Positions 49,085 through 60,581 of a DNA stretch of 64,000 nucleotides are shown piece by piece (the stretch's first letter is position 1; each line of letters opens with the position of its first letter). Origin of the DNA: Rebecca billardiae RCC1528 (taxonomy: Eukaryota; Haptophyta). A model generated the notes under the pieces. The model did not search any database. It saw only the letters and a program-made list of their open reading frames with translations, and was not told where the DNA came from. The translations under genes and the position numbers were made by a program. Location of the stretch: positions 1,364,001 through 1,428,000 of the forward strand of contig OZ251229.1 in NCBI GenBank assembly GCA_965240325.2, written 5' to 3'.

Positions 49085-51002
49085 ATGTCGACGGCGCACG
49101 CAGGGATGGACCCCCCGGCCAACCGTCTGAAGCCGACGGACAGCATGCGCACCTCGTACGCGCGCGCCGAGGGCCTCGACAAGTTCGCCAAGGAGCTGCA
49201 GTCGTACGTGCAGCCCGGGTGGGAGGATGGGTACATTGACTACCTCAAGCTCAAGATGATCCTGAAGGAGCACGGCGGCGACAAGCTGGACGACGGGCAG
49301 CGCGCGAACTTGGACAAGGACGCGCTCGACGCCGAGTTCTTTCCCGTCCTCGAGGCCGAGCTCGACAAGGTCAACGAGGCGTTCGTGCAGAAGTGCGATC
49401 GGTTCGAGGCAGTCGTGCATGGGTACAAGCCGCTCGGGCCGTCAGAGACGAAGAGCATCTCCGACGTGGAGTCGGAGGGCGGCGGGCAGCCCGCGCCGCC
49501 CATCGGCGCAGACGACTTCTGGACCGCCTTCAAGGACCTCGGCAAGATGACCACGTACGTGTGGATCAACCGGCAGGGCTTCTTCAAGATCATGAAGAAG
49601 TACGACAAGGTGTGCGGCCTGCTCGGCACAGGGCGTGAGCTGGGGCCGGAGTTCGAGCGGCGGCTGGACCACGAGGTGTTCACGGGCCCGCGGCTCGAGA
49701 CGCTCATCGAGCTGTACAAGAACAAGAAGCCACCGAGCACCAGTGCGCGCGCGCGCGCCCGACGGCGCCGCGCGCGCGGGCGGCGCCGCGCGCGCGGGCG
49801 GCGCGCCCCGGCCGCCCCACGCGCCTGCCTGCCTCACACCGCGCGCCGGCCGGCGGCGTCGTGCGCTGCGCGCGTGCCGCGCGCAGGCCACGGCTTCACG
49901 CCCGAGATGAAGCTGGTCGCGGGCACGGCGAACCCCGAGCTCGCGCAGGAGATCTCCGCGCGGCTGGGCGTGCCGTTGATGCCGGTCAAGATTGGCAACT
50001 TCAACGACGGCGAGGTCGCGATCCAGCTCCTCGAGAACGTGCGCAACTCGGAGGTGTACATCATCCAGCCGACGTCCACGCCGGTCAACGACAACCTGAT
50101 GCAGCTGCTGCTGCTCGTGAGCGCGTGCCGCCGCGCGTCGGCCGCGCGGGTCATCGCCATTGTGCCGTACTACGGGTACGCGCGGCAAGACCGCAAGGAG
50201 CGCTCGCGCGTGCCCATCTCGGCGGCGGACGTCGCCCGGTTGATGGAGGCGATGGGGGTGGACCGGGTGTGCTGCGTCGACCTGCACTGCGGCCAGATCC
50301 AGGGCTTCTTCGGCCCGCGCACGCCAGTGGACAACCTGTGGGCTTCGACCATCGCGCTGCACTACTTCAAGAGCAAGGTCGAGCAAGGCTCCGTCGTCGT
50401 CGTCTCGCCCGACGCAGGCGGCGTCGCGCGCGCCAAGCTGTTCAAGGACGGCTTGGACGCGGTCGGGCTCAAGCCCGCGCTCGCTGTGATCATCAAGCAG
50501 CGGGTGAAGGCGGGCGAGGTGGGGCAGACCGACCTGGTGGGCTCGGTGGAGAACTGCGACGCGATCATCGTCGACGACATGATCGACACGGCGGGCACCC
50601 TCTGCGCCGCTGCCAACGAGCTCAAGCAGTTTGGCGCCAAGCGCGTGTTCGCGTTCGCCACGCACGGCCTCTTCAACAACCCGGCGGCGGAGCGGATCGA
50701 GAAGAGCGCGCTTGAGGAGGTGGTGACGGCCAACACGATCCCGCTGCGCGACGAGGTGGTGATGACCACCAAGAAGATCCGGCAGGTGCGGCGCGCGGGG
50801 GCGGCCGCGCCCGCCCCCAGTGCGCAGCCACGCGCGCGCGCAGCCGTCACCTGAGTGCCCGCCGTGCGCGCGCTCCGTGCACGGCGCTGCGCAGCTGTCC
50901 GTCGGCAAGCTGCTCGCCGAGGCCATGCTCTCGATACACACGGGGAAGAGCGTCTCGCAGCTGTTTGACTTGCAGAAAGCGCTCGAGCGCGTGTCCGGCT
51001 GA
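49085..51002 (+). CDS. SPX domain fused to ribose-phosphate pyrophosphokinase (three exons)
   Basis: Exons 49085-49742, 49887-50785, 50895-51002, giving 554 residues. Intron 1 (144 bp) is in phase 1; intron 2 (109 bp) is in phase 0 and joins KKIRQ to LSVGKLLAEAMLS. Residues 1-215 are an SPX domain: YIDYLKLKMILKEHG (about 49-63), FFPVLEAELDKVNEAFVQKC, and TTYVWINRQGFFKIMKKYDK (about 155-175), whose Lys cluster matches the inositol-pyrophosphate site. Residues about 222-554 are a complete PRPP synthetase: YGYARQDRKERSRVPISAAD, DLHCGQIQGFF, VVSPDAGGVARAK, and PRPP-loop DDMIDTAGT (449-457). The enzyme makes PRPP from ribose 5-phosphate and ATP. The fusion suggests control by phosphate status. Intron 1 is a multiple of three and open, so retention would insert 48 Arg/Ala-rich residues. 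Confidence 0.93.
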
Positions 51003-51375
51003 GCGGATGGCACGCGCCGCCCGTCCCGCGCAACTAGACCTAGTACAAGTGCTGCTCATTCTGATTCTGCGCGGATGGCTCGAATAGCAGGGAGCGGCTG
51101 CTCGGCGCTCCGAGGGTACCCGTGTCCGTGACGTGCGCGAGGCAGTGCCTCAGAGACTACCGTTGCTGACGAGCAGGCACGGGAGTGCTGCCCGGCGGTG
51201 CGGCTAAACGCCCGCCGACTCCGACGTACTGTATCTCGCCTGCCTGAGCTGTGTGCGTCTCTTATTCTTAGTAAACTGTACGCCGGCTTCCGCCCCCGGA
51301 GGCCCGGACAGCCCCGGTCAAGATAATTAATAATCGAGTTTATTCGCATCAAGTTTGGCCAGCAGGCGCGTGTGA
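51003..51375. other. Intergenic between SPX-PRPS and hypothetical gene
   Basis: Holds a solo M1 terminal motif at 51234-51281. It presumably also holds the SPX-PRPS 3' UTR and the next promoter. Confidence 0.4.
51234..51281 (+). repeat. Solo M1 terminal motif
   Basis: A full 48-base M1 right end, from TCTCGCCTGCCTGAGC to TTAGTAAACTGTAC, identical to that at 37239-37286. No left end was found in this interval. Confidence 0.85.
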
Positions 51376-51915
51376 ATGGCGCCCAGGCTGCGCCCCAGGC
51401 CGTCGAAGCTGCCGCCACAGCCTAGCCTCGCCGCCGAGCTCGAGGCGCATGTAGCTGCCGCCCCTTCAGAGGATGTGACGGGCTCAGACGACGATGACGA
51501 GGTCAAGGAACGGCGCAAACTCGCTGTCTTGCTGCCAAAGGTGGAAGACTCGGCGGTGCGCGGCTTCCGGCGCCTGGTGGCGACGTGCCACCGCTCGGGC
51601 ATCACCGAGGTGATCGTCACCGATCATCCGTCATATGGGTTGAGTCTGGGCGTCAGCGCCCACAATGGCCCCAAGCGCGCCAAGGTGGATAGCGTCGAGC
51701 TTGCGGGTGGCACAAAGTGTGACGTCGACTTCGTCTACGCAGACGTGACGTGGCCGTGGTTCGTCAAGATGTGGGCGCGAGCTGAGGGGCCAGCGAGCGG
51801 GGTGCGCTGCATTGTCTTCGCCAACGGCTTAGGTGACATGCTCGACCTGACCACCGGGGAGGCGCCGCCAGACGACTCCATTACGATCCCTGGCTTCTTT
51901 GAGGACGACGACTAG
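51376..51915 (+). CDS. Hypothetical protein
   Basis: Single-exon protein of 179 residues from ATG 51376. Residues 1-45 are Pro/Ala-rich and acidic (SDDDDEVKERRK). Residues 46-165 look globular, with alternating hydrophobic strands: LAVLLPKVEDSAVRGFRRLV, GITEVIVTDHPSYGLSLGV, CDVDFVYADVTWPWFVKMWA and RCIVFANGLGDMLDL. The C-terminus is acidic (GFFEDDD). Codon use and amino acid balance look genuinely coding. I do not recognise the family and no catalytic motif is evident. Confidence 0.6.
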   Translation: MAPRLRPRPSKLPPQPSLAAELEAHVAAAPSEDVTGSDDDDEVKERRKLAVLLPKVEDSAVRGFRRLVATCHRSGITEVIVTDHPSYGLSLGVSAHNGPKRAKVDSVELAGGTKCDVDFVYADVTWPWFVKMWARAEGPASGVRCIVFANGLGDMLDLTTGEAPPDDSITIPGFFEDDD

Positions 51916-52362
51916 CGCTGGTCACACGTTGACGCCGGAGGACGATCAAGACGGGTGGCGCGGAAGGCCCGCGCCCGCTGTGACTGTGAGTGTGATTGAT
52001 GGATCCGCCTTATCCGCGTCCGCCGCCGATCGCATTCGCCGGCGGGCCAGGGTACAATGATACATGACGATACAATAATGACGGGACTACGATAGTTGGC
52101 TCTGATACATTTGAAATAACATTATTATCACATTTACGTCATATGCATCACTCATCATGATTCAGCATGCACCTCGGCTCCGACGGCGCGATGCTCGGCG
52201 CCGGCGCGCCCTTCCGCCTTGGATTGTGCAGACAGATGCCGGCGGGGTCGCGTCGCGCTGCCGTGCCGGACGACCGCCGGAACGCTCTCACCTCCATCAC
52301 TCAGGCACACGTGCTGCCTCTGGCCCCGCGACGGGTGGCATTGAGGCGATGCGAGCGGGCGA
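51916..52362. other. Intergenic, convergent gene ends
   Basis: A 447-base gap between two convergent genes, AT-rich around 52050-52150. No gene seen. Confidence 0.4.
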
Positions 52363-55300
52363 TCACACCATGTCTGCCCGCAAGTACACCGCCGGCTCGA
52401 CGGCCGTGCCAGCTGGCAGCGGGCTCGCCGCGATCGCGGAGGGCGAGAAGACGCCAAGCCCGGCGTCGAGCGAGAGCGAGCGCTGCCGCTTGACGGGCGT
52501 CGCGGGCAGGATGCCGCCCGCGGGGAAGCAGAGCAGGTCGAACTCGTCGTCGTGCGCACTCGTCGGCGCCGCCCCGGAGAAGAAGGAGTCCTGCGCGCAG
52601 CAGCGGGCGGCGCGTGCGCGGGGAGGGCGGTGAGCGCGGGGCCACCGAGGCGCGAGAAGGCGCCGGCAGCTGTGCGGGCGGGGCGCGTGCGCGTGCGCGG
52701 GTGCGAGCGTGTGAGCGCGGCGGCGCGGCGCCCACCTGCCACGCCACAGATGCCTTGGTGCACGGCTCGTCGGATGGCCAGTCGGGCGCGCCGACATACT
52801 CGCCAAGCCGGCTGTGGCCGCAGGCGGCGCGGCGCGGCGCGAGCGGGCGGTCGGCCGGGCGCGTCAGCCGAGGCGTCGCCGGGGCCGGAGGGGCGGCGCA
52901 CGGGCGCGCGCACGGCGGGCGGCGCGCACAGTTGGTTGTTGCGCTGGTGCTCGGCCTCGATCGCGATCACCTGCGACGCCTTGAGCCGCGCGTGCGAGCG
53001 TGCGGGCGCGGGCGCGGCGGCTGCCCTCGCGTCGGCGGGCGCGTCTGCTGCGGGTGCATCCGCGCCGCGCGCGGGCTTGCCCTCCGCCGCGCCGCGCGCC
53101 GCCTTGACCGCGTTCTCCTTGTCCGCCACGCGCCGGCCGGAGGAGGCGGCGGGCTTGGCCTCGGCCACCGGCTCGAGGCACTCGCGCAGCAGCTCGTCCG
53201 CGCGCAAGTCGAGCTCCTCCTCGGGCGCGGCGGCCATCTCGACGTCGTCGGTGCGCATGGGGGCCGCGCCCGCGCCGAGGCCCACGCCCGCGCGCGCGAG
53301 GCTGCGCTGGAGCGCGGCTGCCGCCGCCGCCGCAGCCGCCCGCTGCGAGCGCATCGGCGGCACGCCGTCCATCGCGCGCCGGTCGGCGCGCGTGCGCGGC
53401 GCGGGCGCGCCCTGCTCGACGTGCAGCCCGCTCAGCCGCGAGCGGATCCCGGCGGTGACGGAGGCGGTCGACGCGTCCGAGTCGACGGAGGTGATTCGCT
53501 TGAGCGGGGACATGCCCGGGCTGAGGCCCGACGGCGCGTTCGGCGCCGCGGTCGGCGGCGAGGTGAGCGGCGACGAGTTGTCGTTGCCGCGCATCGGCGA
53601 GCACGGCATGCGCATGGCGGGGCGCGCGCCGACAACGGCCGCCGTCGACGCCGGCATCGGGTCGTCGCTGCCGAAGAGCGTGCGCGGGCAGCCTGCGCGA
53701 GGGCGCTCGGCGGGGCGCTCGGCGGCCGCGATCGACGCGCCGCGCGCCGCCTCGCCGTCGGCCTCGGCGCCCATCAGGCTCTTACTCGCCACGGCGGGCG
53801 GCTGCATCTTGGTCGCGGTCGGCGGCGTCGGCGGCGGCATGGCGCCGACCGAGGCGCGCTCGGTGCGCGCGGCCGAGAGGGAGAGCGCGGCGCGCGTGCA
53901 CTCGTGCCGCTTGCGCTTCTGCGCGGAGAGCGGCGACGCGGCGAGCAGCTGCGTCACGTGCTCCGTGTTCAACCGCCCCTTCGACGGCGAGAGCAGCGCC
54001 TCCTCGGGGCTGAGCAGCGAGCCCTCGGCCCCAAACGAGTTCATGAGCGCCTCAATGTCGCTCGAGCCGTTGAGCACCGACTGGAAGAGGTCCTCGTCGG
54101 CGGGGCTGAGCAGCCCGGCGACCGGCACGCACACGGAGGGCGGCACGGCAAAGTCGGGCAGCACGGTCGGGCCACTCGGCGCCGTGGGCTTGGACGGCCG
54201 CGCCTGCTGCGCCGGCTGCGGCTGCGCCGGCTTGGGCTGCGCCGGCTTGGGCTGCGCCGGCTTGGGCGCCTTGGGCTGCTTGGAGGCCTTCGGCTGCGGC
54301 TGCGCGGCGGGCTGCGGCTGGGCGGGCTGCGGCTGCGGCTGCGCGGCGGGCTGCGGCTGCGCGGCGGGCGGCTTCGCCTTGGGCTTGGGCTGCGCGCTCG
54401 GCTTCGCGCCTGGCTGCAGGCCGATGGGCAGCAGCTGCGCGCGGACGGGCTCGGCCGCGGCTGCGTGTGCGTGTGCGGGCGAGCCCGCCATCATGCCCAA
54501 CGCGGTCGGGTGCGCCGTCACGGGCGAGTGCAGATCCTCCGCGCGCTCCGCGACGCCGACAGCGCGCTTCTCGGCAGAGCCGGGCAGCGAGCTGCCGATG
54601 GGGAGCCCCTCGATCGGCATGGCAGGCACGGGCGCGACCGCCTCGGTGTCCATGCCGGCAAGCTGGCGCACGGCACGCGCCTCTGCGCGGCAGGGTGGCG
54701 CACGTGGGGCTTGCGCGTGTCAGCGCGCGCGAGGCGGTGCGGGCGGCGCGCAGGCGCACGGCGACGCGCGCACTCGTGGCGGACGCCTGGTTCTGCTTGT
54801 GCGGCGCCGCCTTCTTCGCGCTCGCCCGCCGCTCGGCGCGCGAGCGGCCATCGCCGATCGGCTGCGATGCGGCGACGAGGTGGTCTGGGTGGCAGCTGCC
54901 CTCGACGAGCGGCTCGAGCTCGTGCTGCTTCTGGAGCTTGCGCCGGATGGACGAGTTCCAGTGGTTCTTGATCGCGTTGTCCGTGCGGCCGGGCAGCCGC
55001 TTCGCGATCTCCGCCCAGCGGTTGCCCAGCTCGCGGTGCGCGGACAGGATGGTGACGTCCTCGTGCTCCGTCCACGCCTCCTTGCGGATCTCCGGGTTCA
55101 GGTGGTTGTGCCAGCGCTCGCGGCACTGCTTGCCGATGCGCCCGGGCAGGTGCGAGGCGATCAGCGACCACTTCTTCGCGCCGTGCAGCTTCACGAGGCT
55201 CAGCACCGTCTCGTCCTCCTGCGCGCGCGCGGGCGCGAGCGTGCGCGCGCGGTGCGCGCGCGAGCCGAGTCGGTTACTGCCTCTGCGATGCGATGCGCGC

Positions 55301-55957
55301 GGCGCGCGCGGACGTGGGCCGAGGCGGGCGGGCTAGCGGCGCACCTCGGTCGTCCACGGGCCCTTGACCAACTCAGGGTTGAGCACCTTCGACCAGCGGT
55401 GCGAGCACTGCATCTCCGTCCGCTCCGAGAAGTGCGCCGAGACCGCGCTCCAGTCGACGCTCTCGTCGTCAAACTCGTCCGAGCCCGCGTGCGAGCGCTG
55501 CTGCTCGATGAGCTCACGCAGCTTCTCGTCCTGCGCGCGGGCGCGGGCGCGGGCGGGAGGCGGCGGGCGCGGGCGAGCGGTGAGCACCGACCTCGCGCAG
55601 CGCGGCCGCTGCCCAGGCCGGCGCCCCGTGCTCGCGGCTCTGGCCGCGGGAGCGAGGGCGCGCACCTCCACTGGAGTCCAGGGCTTGTGCCCCGGGCGCT
55701 TCTTCGACTTGCCCGGCGCCTTGAAGGTGATGGGGTCCGTGGCGAGCTCGGTGGGCGGAGAGGCCGTGCTGCGCGAGTCGGCGCGCGCGCACGCGCACGC
55801 GGCGCACGTGCCGGTCGTCAGAGCGGGCTGGCTCGTGCGGCGCGCATCGCGCGCACGCGGGCTAGATTGCATGCTGCGCCCACCTCAGGTCGAACTCGTC
55901 GTTGAACGCGTCGAAGAGCGGGTCGGCGAAGTCGTCGGCCGCGGTGGGCCTGCGCAT
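52363..55957 (-). CDS. MYB3R: Three-repeat MYB transcription factor, 3R-MYB (seven exons)
   Basis: Exons on the minus strand: 55957-55884, 55768-55666, 55530-55345, 55218-54774, 54682-52930, 52811-52736, 52590-52363, giving 954 residues. All six introns are GT-AG, 91-145 bp, and all joins keep phase. Three MYB repeats follow each other: R1 from KPWTPVEDEKL (with an acidic insertion EFDDESVDW) to HRWSKVLNPELVKG; R2 GPWTTEEDETVLSLVKLHG to CRERWHNHLNP; R3 EAWTEHEDVTILSAHRELGN to NAIKNHWNSSIRRK. The order and spacing match animal c-Myb and plant MYB3R proteins, which control G2/M genes. The tail has Pro/Gln/Lys repeats, many SP sites and short conserved-looking C-terminal exons (EYVGAPDWPSDEP; DDEFDLLCFPAGG). 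SP sites suggest CDK phosphorylation. Confidence 0.93.
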
Positions 55958-57551
55958 GGCACGCGTTCGCCCGCCCGCCCAGGTCAGATCCGGTCCGCAC
56001 GACCTCGGCCGGGTGCGCGCGGGCGCGCGGCTAGAAGGGGGGCGGGCGCAAGACGTACGTGCGTGTCGCGAGCGGTGTGTGCGGGAGCGTCTCGGCGGAG
56101 GTCCTGCGGGGCGGCGCGGTCGGAGATCGTGCGCGTGGATCGACCCGAGGTCAGCCCGCCGCGCGAGCGCGCGCTCGCCGCGCACTCCCGGCGCCCAATC
56201 CCGCGCCCCCTTGCGCGTTTCGCGCGCCCGCCCGCACATCTTGGTGCCCCGCCCTTTCACGCCCGAGCGAAGGCGAACGAGGGCAAACGGGCGGTGCGCA
56301 CTCGTGGCCAACGCTTGGTGCCGGCCGTCATCACGTACCACTCGCAATAATTACCACCCTGGCGAGCCTGAGAAATCGTGGTGCTCGCTTTCCTATTGGC
56401 CGCCGCACCAACCAGGAGCCTTCTCAAAAAGTCCGATGCGCCCTTGTTTCGTCGGCCAAAACCGAGCCTCGCCGGACTTTTTTCGTTGGGCGCGAAATTT
56501 GCCGCGCAGGAGCCGCTGCGCCGTGTCGTCGCGCACTCGCGCAGTCTGAATCTGTCTGATCAAAGGAATCAAGTCTGATCGCGGAGATTGCATGGGGCAA
56601 GACGTAAGATGGGCGGAAGAACGGGCTGCACAGCGGGGGGGCGGGCGCGACGCGACGTGAGTCGCCGCACGTGCATGCTGCCATAAGTATGCGCCATTTT
56701 CTGTGTCTCTCGGATTTGCGCTCTCGCCTGCGTCGCCATGCTGCGACACTCCGTCCGAACGCTTCATACGGGTAGTTGGGCGGTACTCACTGCGCTGCAC
56801 CCGCGCCACAGTGCCGGTCAGGCCCGACTGGACAGATCGGGGTCACTCGTGTGATGCGTCTCGACCAGTTCGCTCATGTCGCACATGGTCGCGTGGGGCA
56901 CGCGGATAGCAACGTGGTCAGCGTCCAACCCCACCGCAAGCGGGTGGGGTCAAGCGCAAAAGACTGGCCAGCCACGGCCAACCAGCGCGCCGCGGCGGCC
57001 CGGGGCCGGCCCGCGGCTCGGACCTGTCCGAGGTGACCTGGCGACGTCGGCCAAGTAGCCCAGCAAAGGCTGAATGCATGCCGACTGTGTCCGCTCTGCG
57101 GCAACACATCGGCAGACGGCTCAGTCGAACATTCGGTGGGGATCAGATCAGGGCATCCGCGCCTCAATCCGGCAGCCTGGTGCCCAGCCGGGCTGTCGAA
57201 CGCGGCACTCGATCGGCCCGTCCGAGAGGGCCGTAACCGAGAGCGGCCGGACGGGTGGACTGGCCCATCACTCCTATGAGGTTGCCGCCGGTGGTGCCGG
57301 AGGCCAGGCCGCCCGCTGACGGCCGCGTGCGCCGCGGGCGGCCGGCCTGAGACCTCCTCAGGCTGAGCCGCGACTGTGGCCACCGGCACCGCTCGACTCG
57401 CAGTCACTCCGCTCGAGTACGCGACCGGTGCGCCCGCGCCCGATCGGCCCGATGAACCGCGGAGGGCGCGGAGGGTCTGGCCTGGATCAGACGGCCTCGT
57501 CAGGCCAGCTATCATCCGGTGATACTATGTGTCATGTGACCGCCGGCTGAT
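55958..57551. other. Gene-free interval
   Basis: This 1594-base interval upstream of the MYB gene and downstream of the transporter gene presumably contains the MYB promoter. Open frames on both strands are compositional. Nothing else recognised. Confidence 0.4.
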
Positions 57552-59267
57552 TCAGGACGCTGACGATCGGCCTAGGGCTGGGAACAGCCACGCCAGCGTG
57601 TGCCCGGCGCCGCCAGTGTCGTCGCCTTTAGCAGCGCCGCGCCGCTGATCGCTGCCAGGCTTGCCACTGCCACCCGCGCCGGGCTTGCCGCCGGAGGGCT
57701 TGACCGCTGCCCAGGCTTCGACGTCCACGCGAGAGGATTCCGACTCTGAGTCCATGCTGTCCGTCTCCTCCACCACCAGATCCGCCGGCACGGGCAGCAT
57801 GCGCATCGAGATGCGCATCGAGAGCGCCTGCGGCTCGATCGTCGGATCCATGTACTCCTGCAGGCCGATCATCGTGAGATGCTGGATGCGCTTCTCGACC
57901 CGCTCATCCGGATAGGCGGCCGCGGCCACCTCGTTGGCCCCAACCACCGTGATGATGACGAGGCCACCCACGATCGTGTACAGCGACGGGATCTCGGCGA
58001 GCACGAGGAAGGTGAGCAGCGGGCTGATGAATGCCTCGATCTGCATCAGCAGCGCCAGCTCGGTGCCCGAGACCAGCAGGCACGCGATCACGACGAGCGC
58101 GTCGAAGAAGCTCGACAAGCCGCTGAGGAAGAGCCAGACGAGCGCCATCGGGTCCTCCGGCATCAGCGGCTCTCCCGGCGGGTGCAGGTTGAGCAGGAAG
58201 GCCCAGCCGATGGCAAACGACAGGAAGCCGCCAAACATCTCCGCGACCATCATCGGCGCGTTGGGCGCGGTGATCGACGCCGCCTGGCGCGGAGTGGGGT
58301 GGGCCGGGGGGCGAGCGGGAAGGGGAGCTGGGCTGTGAGAGGATGCGCGCGCGCAGCCCGCGGTCTTCCTCGCCGGGCGTGGATGCTGCGCTGTCGGCTA
58401 GCTGGCAGGGCAGGCGCGCGGGCCGAGGGTGCGCTCGCGCGCTCGCACCTGGTACACGGTGAAATTGGCGGCACCGACGATGCCCGCGGCGATCGCGCAC
58501 AGGATGCCCATGACGGACTCCACGGTGCCGTCCGCGCCAAACTCGTTCCGCACGCCGTACGCGACGACGCCGCAGCCGAGCAGCGCGATGCCAACAGCGA
58601 TGCGCGTGCGCAGCGGCACGATGATGGAGAGGTACAGCCACGTCATGATCGCGCTCCACATCGGCCCGAGCGCCGCGAATGCGAGCACGTTGGCGCTCGT
58701 CGTGTACGTGAAGCCCAGCGTGTAGCAGATGCTCTCGAGCGCGCCCAGCAAGACGGCATACCCCATATAATACCACCCACGTGGGGTCGGCTTCTCGAGC
58801 AACGGGCCGCTCTGCTGCGGGTACCAGCGGTCAATGCCGTGCATGGTGGCGATGATGAGGCTCATGACGACGGTGGAGGCGCCGTACTTGACGATGATCA
58901 CGACCGCAGGCGAAGCGCCCGCGTCGCCCGCCATCTTGATCAGGAGCGCATCACACGAGAGGGCAACGATCGCGACCGTCGCGAGTGGGATGCCCACTTT
59001 CCTGCCGTAGTTGCGCGTGGACGGCTCGACGAAGCTGGCTCTGCGGGTCTCCTTGGAGAGCGCGGCCGGGTGCTTTGGCAGCTTGGCCGGGGGAGAGCGC
59101 ACCTTCATCGGGCTGCCTTTGATGTACGGCCGAAGCCGCGTAGGCTCCTCCACGCGCAGCATCGTTGATGTAGTCTTCGTCAAGGCTGGCGGGTGCTGCC
59201 CAGCCGGGGGCGAGCCGATTCGCACTCTACACGGAAGATTCGTTCCGGACTCTGTGGGTGTAGCCAT
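57552..59267 (-). CDS. EamA/DMT-family transporter (two exons)
   Basis: Exons 59267-58449 and 58283-57552 with intron 58448-58284 (165 bp, GT-AG, phase 0, joining NFTVYQ to AASITAPNAPMM), giving 516 residues. About ten transmembrane segments can be read, including VGIPLATVAIVALSCDALLI, AVVIIVKYGASTVVMSLIIA, VLAFAALGPMWSAIMTWLYL, AVGIALLGCGVVAYGV, MVAEMFGGFLSFAIGWAFLL, and the EamA-typical FISPLLTFLVLAEIPSLYTI then VGGLVIITVVGANEV. The family exports or exchanges small metabolites, amino acids or sugar phosphates. The substrate is not predictable. A cytosolic N-tail of about 95 residues and an acidic/Ser-rich C-tail flank the core. An in-frame TTG lies just upstream, but ATG 59267 is the first ATG. 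Confidence 0.85.
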
Positions 59268-60206
59268 CGGATTCAGGAGGGGGTTCAACTCACCCCATCC
59301 GGTTTCGGCGTCTTACATCATTGAGCCTGGCTCAATATTCATCGAGGAAGGTGATCACTCATAATGTTGCGTAGTGGTTCCGAACCACAAGTCCACAACT
59401 ACTTCATACGGCTCATTAACGATGAGAATGAACTTGCAGCTGAGAAATCGTCTGATGAGTGATCATTGACGAATGTTCGCCGGAGCGGTCACCTCAAGCG
59501 GTTGCCCGGTGATCGGCGTCCGGCCTCCTGCCGCCGGGCGGGCGCGGTTGCGGCGGCGAAGGTGCCAGCGTAGTCACTTCCAGCGTGTCGCAAACGCAGG
59601 CGGCAGGCGGCTGCCGTCACCGGCGGTCGGCGCCGTTACCGCGGACGGCACTCAGCGGACGCGGGCTGACCCCCCTCTCGCAAGCCCCTCCGGCGGGAGA
59701 CTGGCCGGAGCCGGAGGGCGCGCAGACCGCACAGTCCGCTGCCGGGCCGTACGCCCCGAGTAGCCCGATCAGTCATCGCGTGAATTAGTGCCACGTTGCT
59801 GTTCGGTCAGCTGAGCTGACAGCATCCGACTTACAGATTACCACACAGTCTGCACCCGCGGCGTCATTGAAGCCGCTGCGCACGCGCAGTATGGATGGGG
59901 ATAATCTCAAAGTGTCGATGACGACGAATACTGTACTTGCGACTCATCATCAGTCTGTCAGGGATTCCGATCGGATCGAGGCATCAGCGTAGTAACTAGC
60001 AGTAGTAACAAGTCTACGGTAGGCTGCCGGGTAAGTCGGCGCAGGCGCGCAGCCAATCGATCGTAACCGAGTGACTGCGTCTGCGAGACTTAGCACACTG
60101 CACAGCGGGCAGTTACCTGTGATCACTGATTAGCATCTCACTAGCTGTCGCCTGTCAGCAGCCATCAGCTGGCAATACTGCTTAATAGTCTCGTCGGGCT
60201 GCCGTA
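59268..60206. other. Gene-free interval with small inverted repeat
   Basis: ATTCATCGAGGAAGG and GTGATCACTCAT at 59337-59363 are partly mirrored by ATGAGTGATCATTGACGAAT at 59455-59474, outlining a roughly 140 bp MITE-like unit. The rest shows nothing recognisable. Confidence 0.4.
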
Positions 60207-60581
60207 GTGGCGCGCAGATCGTCATGCGCGACGAGACGCGCCGCTTCAGCCTCGCGCCATGCACCGTGCTGCGAGCAGTGGGTGGACAGCAACCGACAGC
60301 AGTCTCCCTCCGTTGCGTACGAGGTGCTCAAACCCGACGGCAGCACCGTGCTCGCCGAGTGCGGGCAGATCTCGCTGGCGAGCTCGCCGCTGCAGCTCTC
60401 TCGGCAGGGCCTCGTGCTGCCCGGGTGCACGGTGCGAGTCCACGCCGGCGACGCCGATCACGAGATGCGCGGGGTGGTGACAGGAGCGCATCCGGCGGCG
60501 GTGGTCGGAGCACAGCAGTGCTCCCTCCCGTGGTACGCGGCGCGCCGCCGTCGGCGCTCATGCCCCCACGATGGCGTGTAA
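60207..60581 (+). pseudogene. Possible gene fragment
   Basis: Two frames carry coding-like peptide: MRDETRRFSLAPCTVLRA (frame of 60224) and, after a shift near 60284-60309, VAYEVLKPDGSTVLAECGQI then SRQGLVLPGCTVRVHAGDAD. Only a 25-base GT-AG interval would join them in phase, which is too short for a normal intron, so this looks like a frameshifted remnant. Family unknown. Confidence 0.25.

Noticed and set aside
52552-55905. 1117-residue + strand frame opposite the MYB gene
   Set aside because: The minus strand contains three intact MYB repeats with consistent splice sites. The + frame has no motif.
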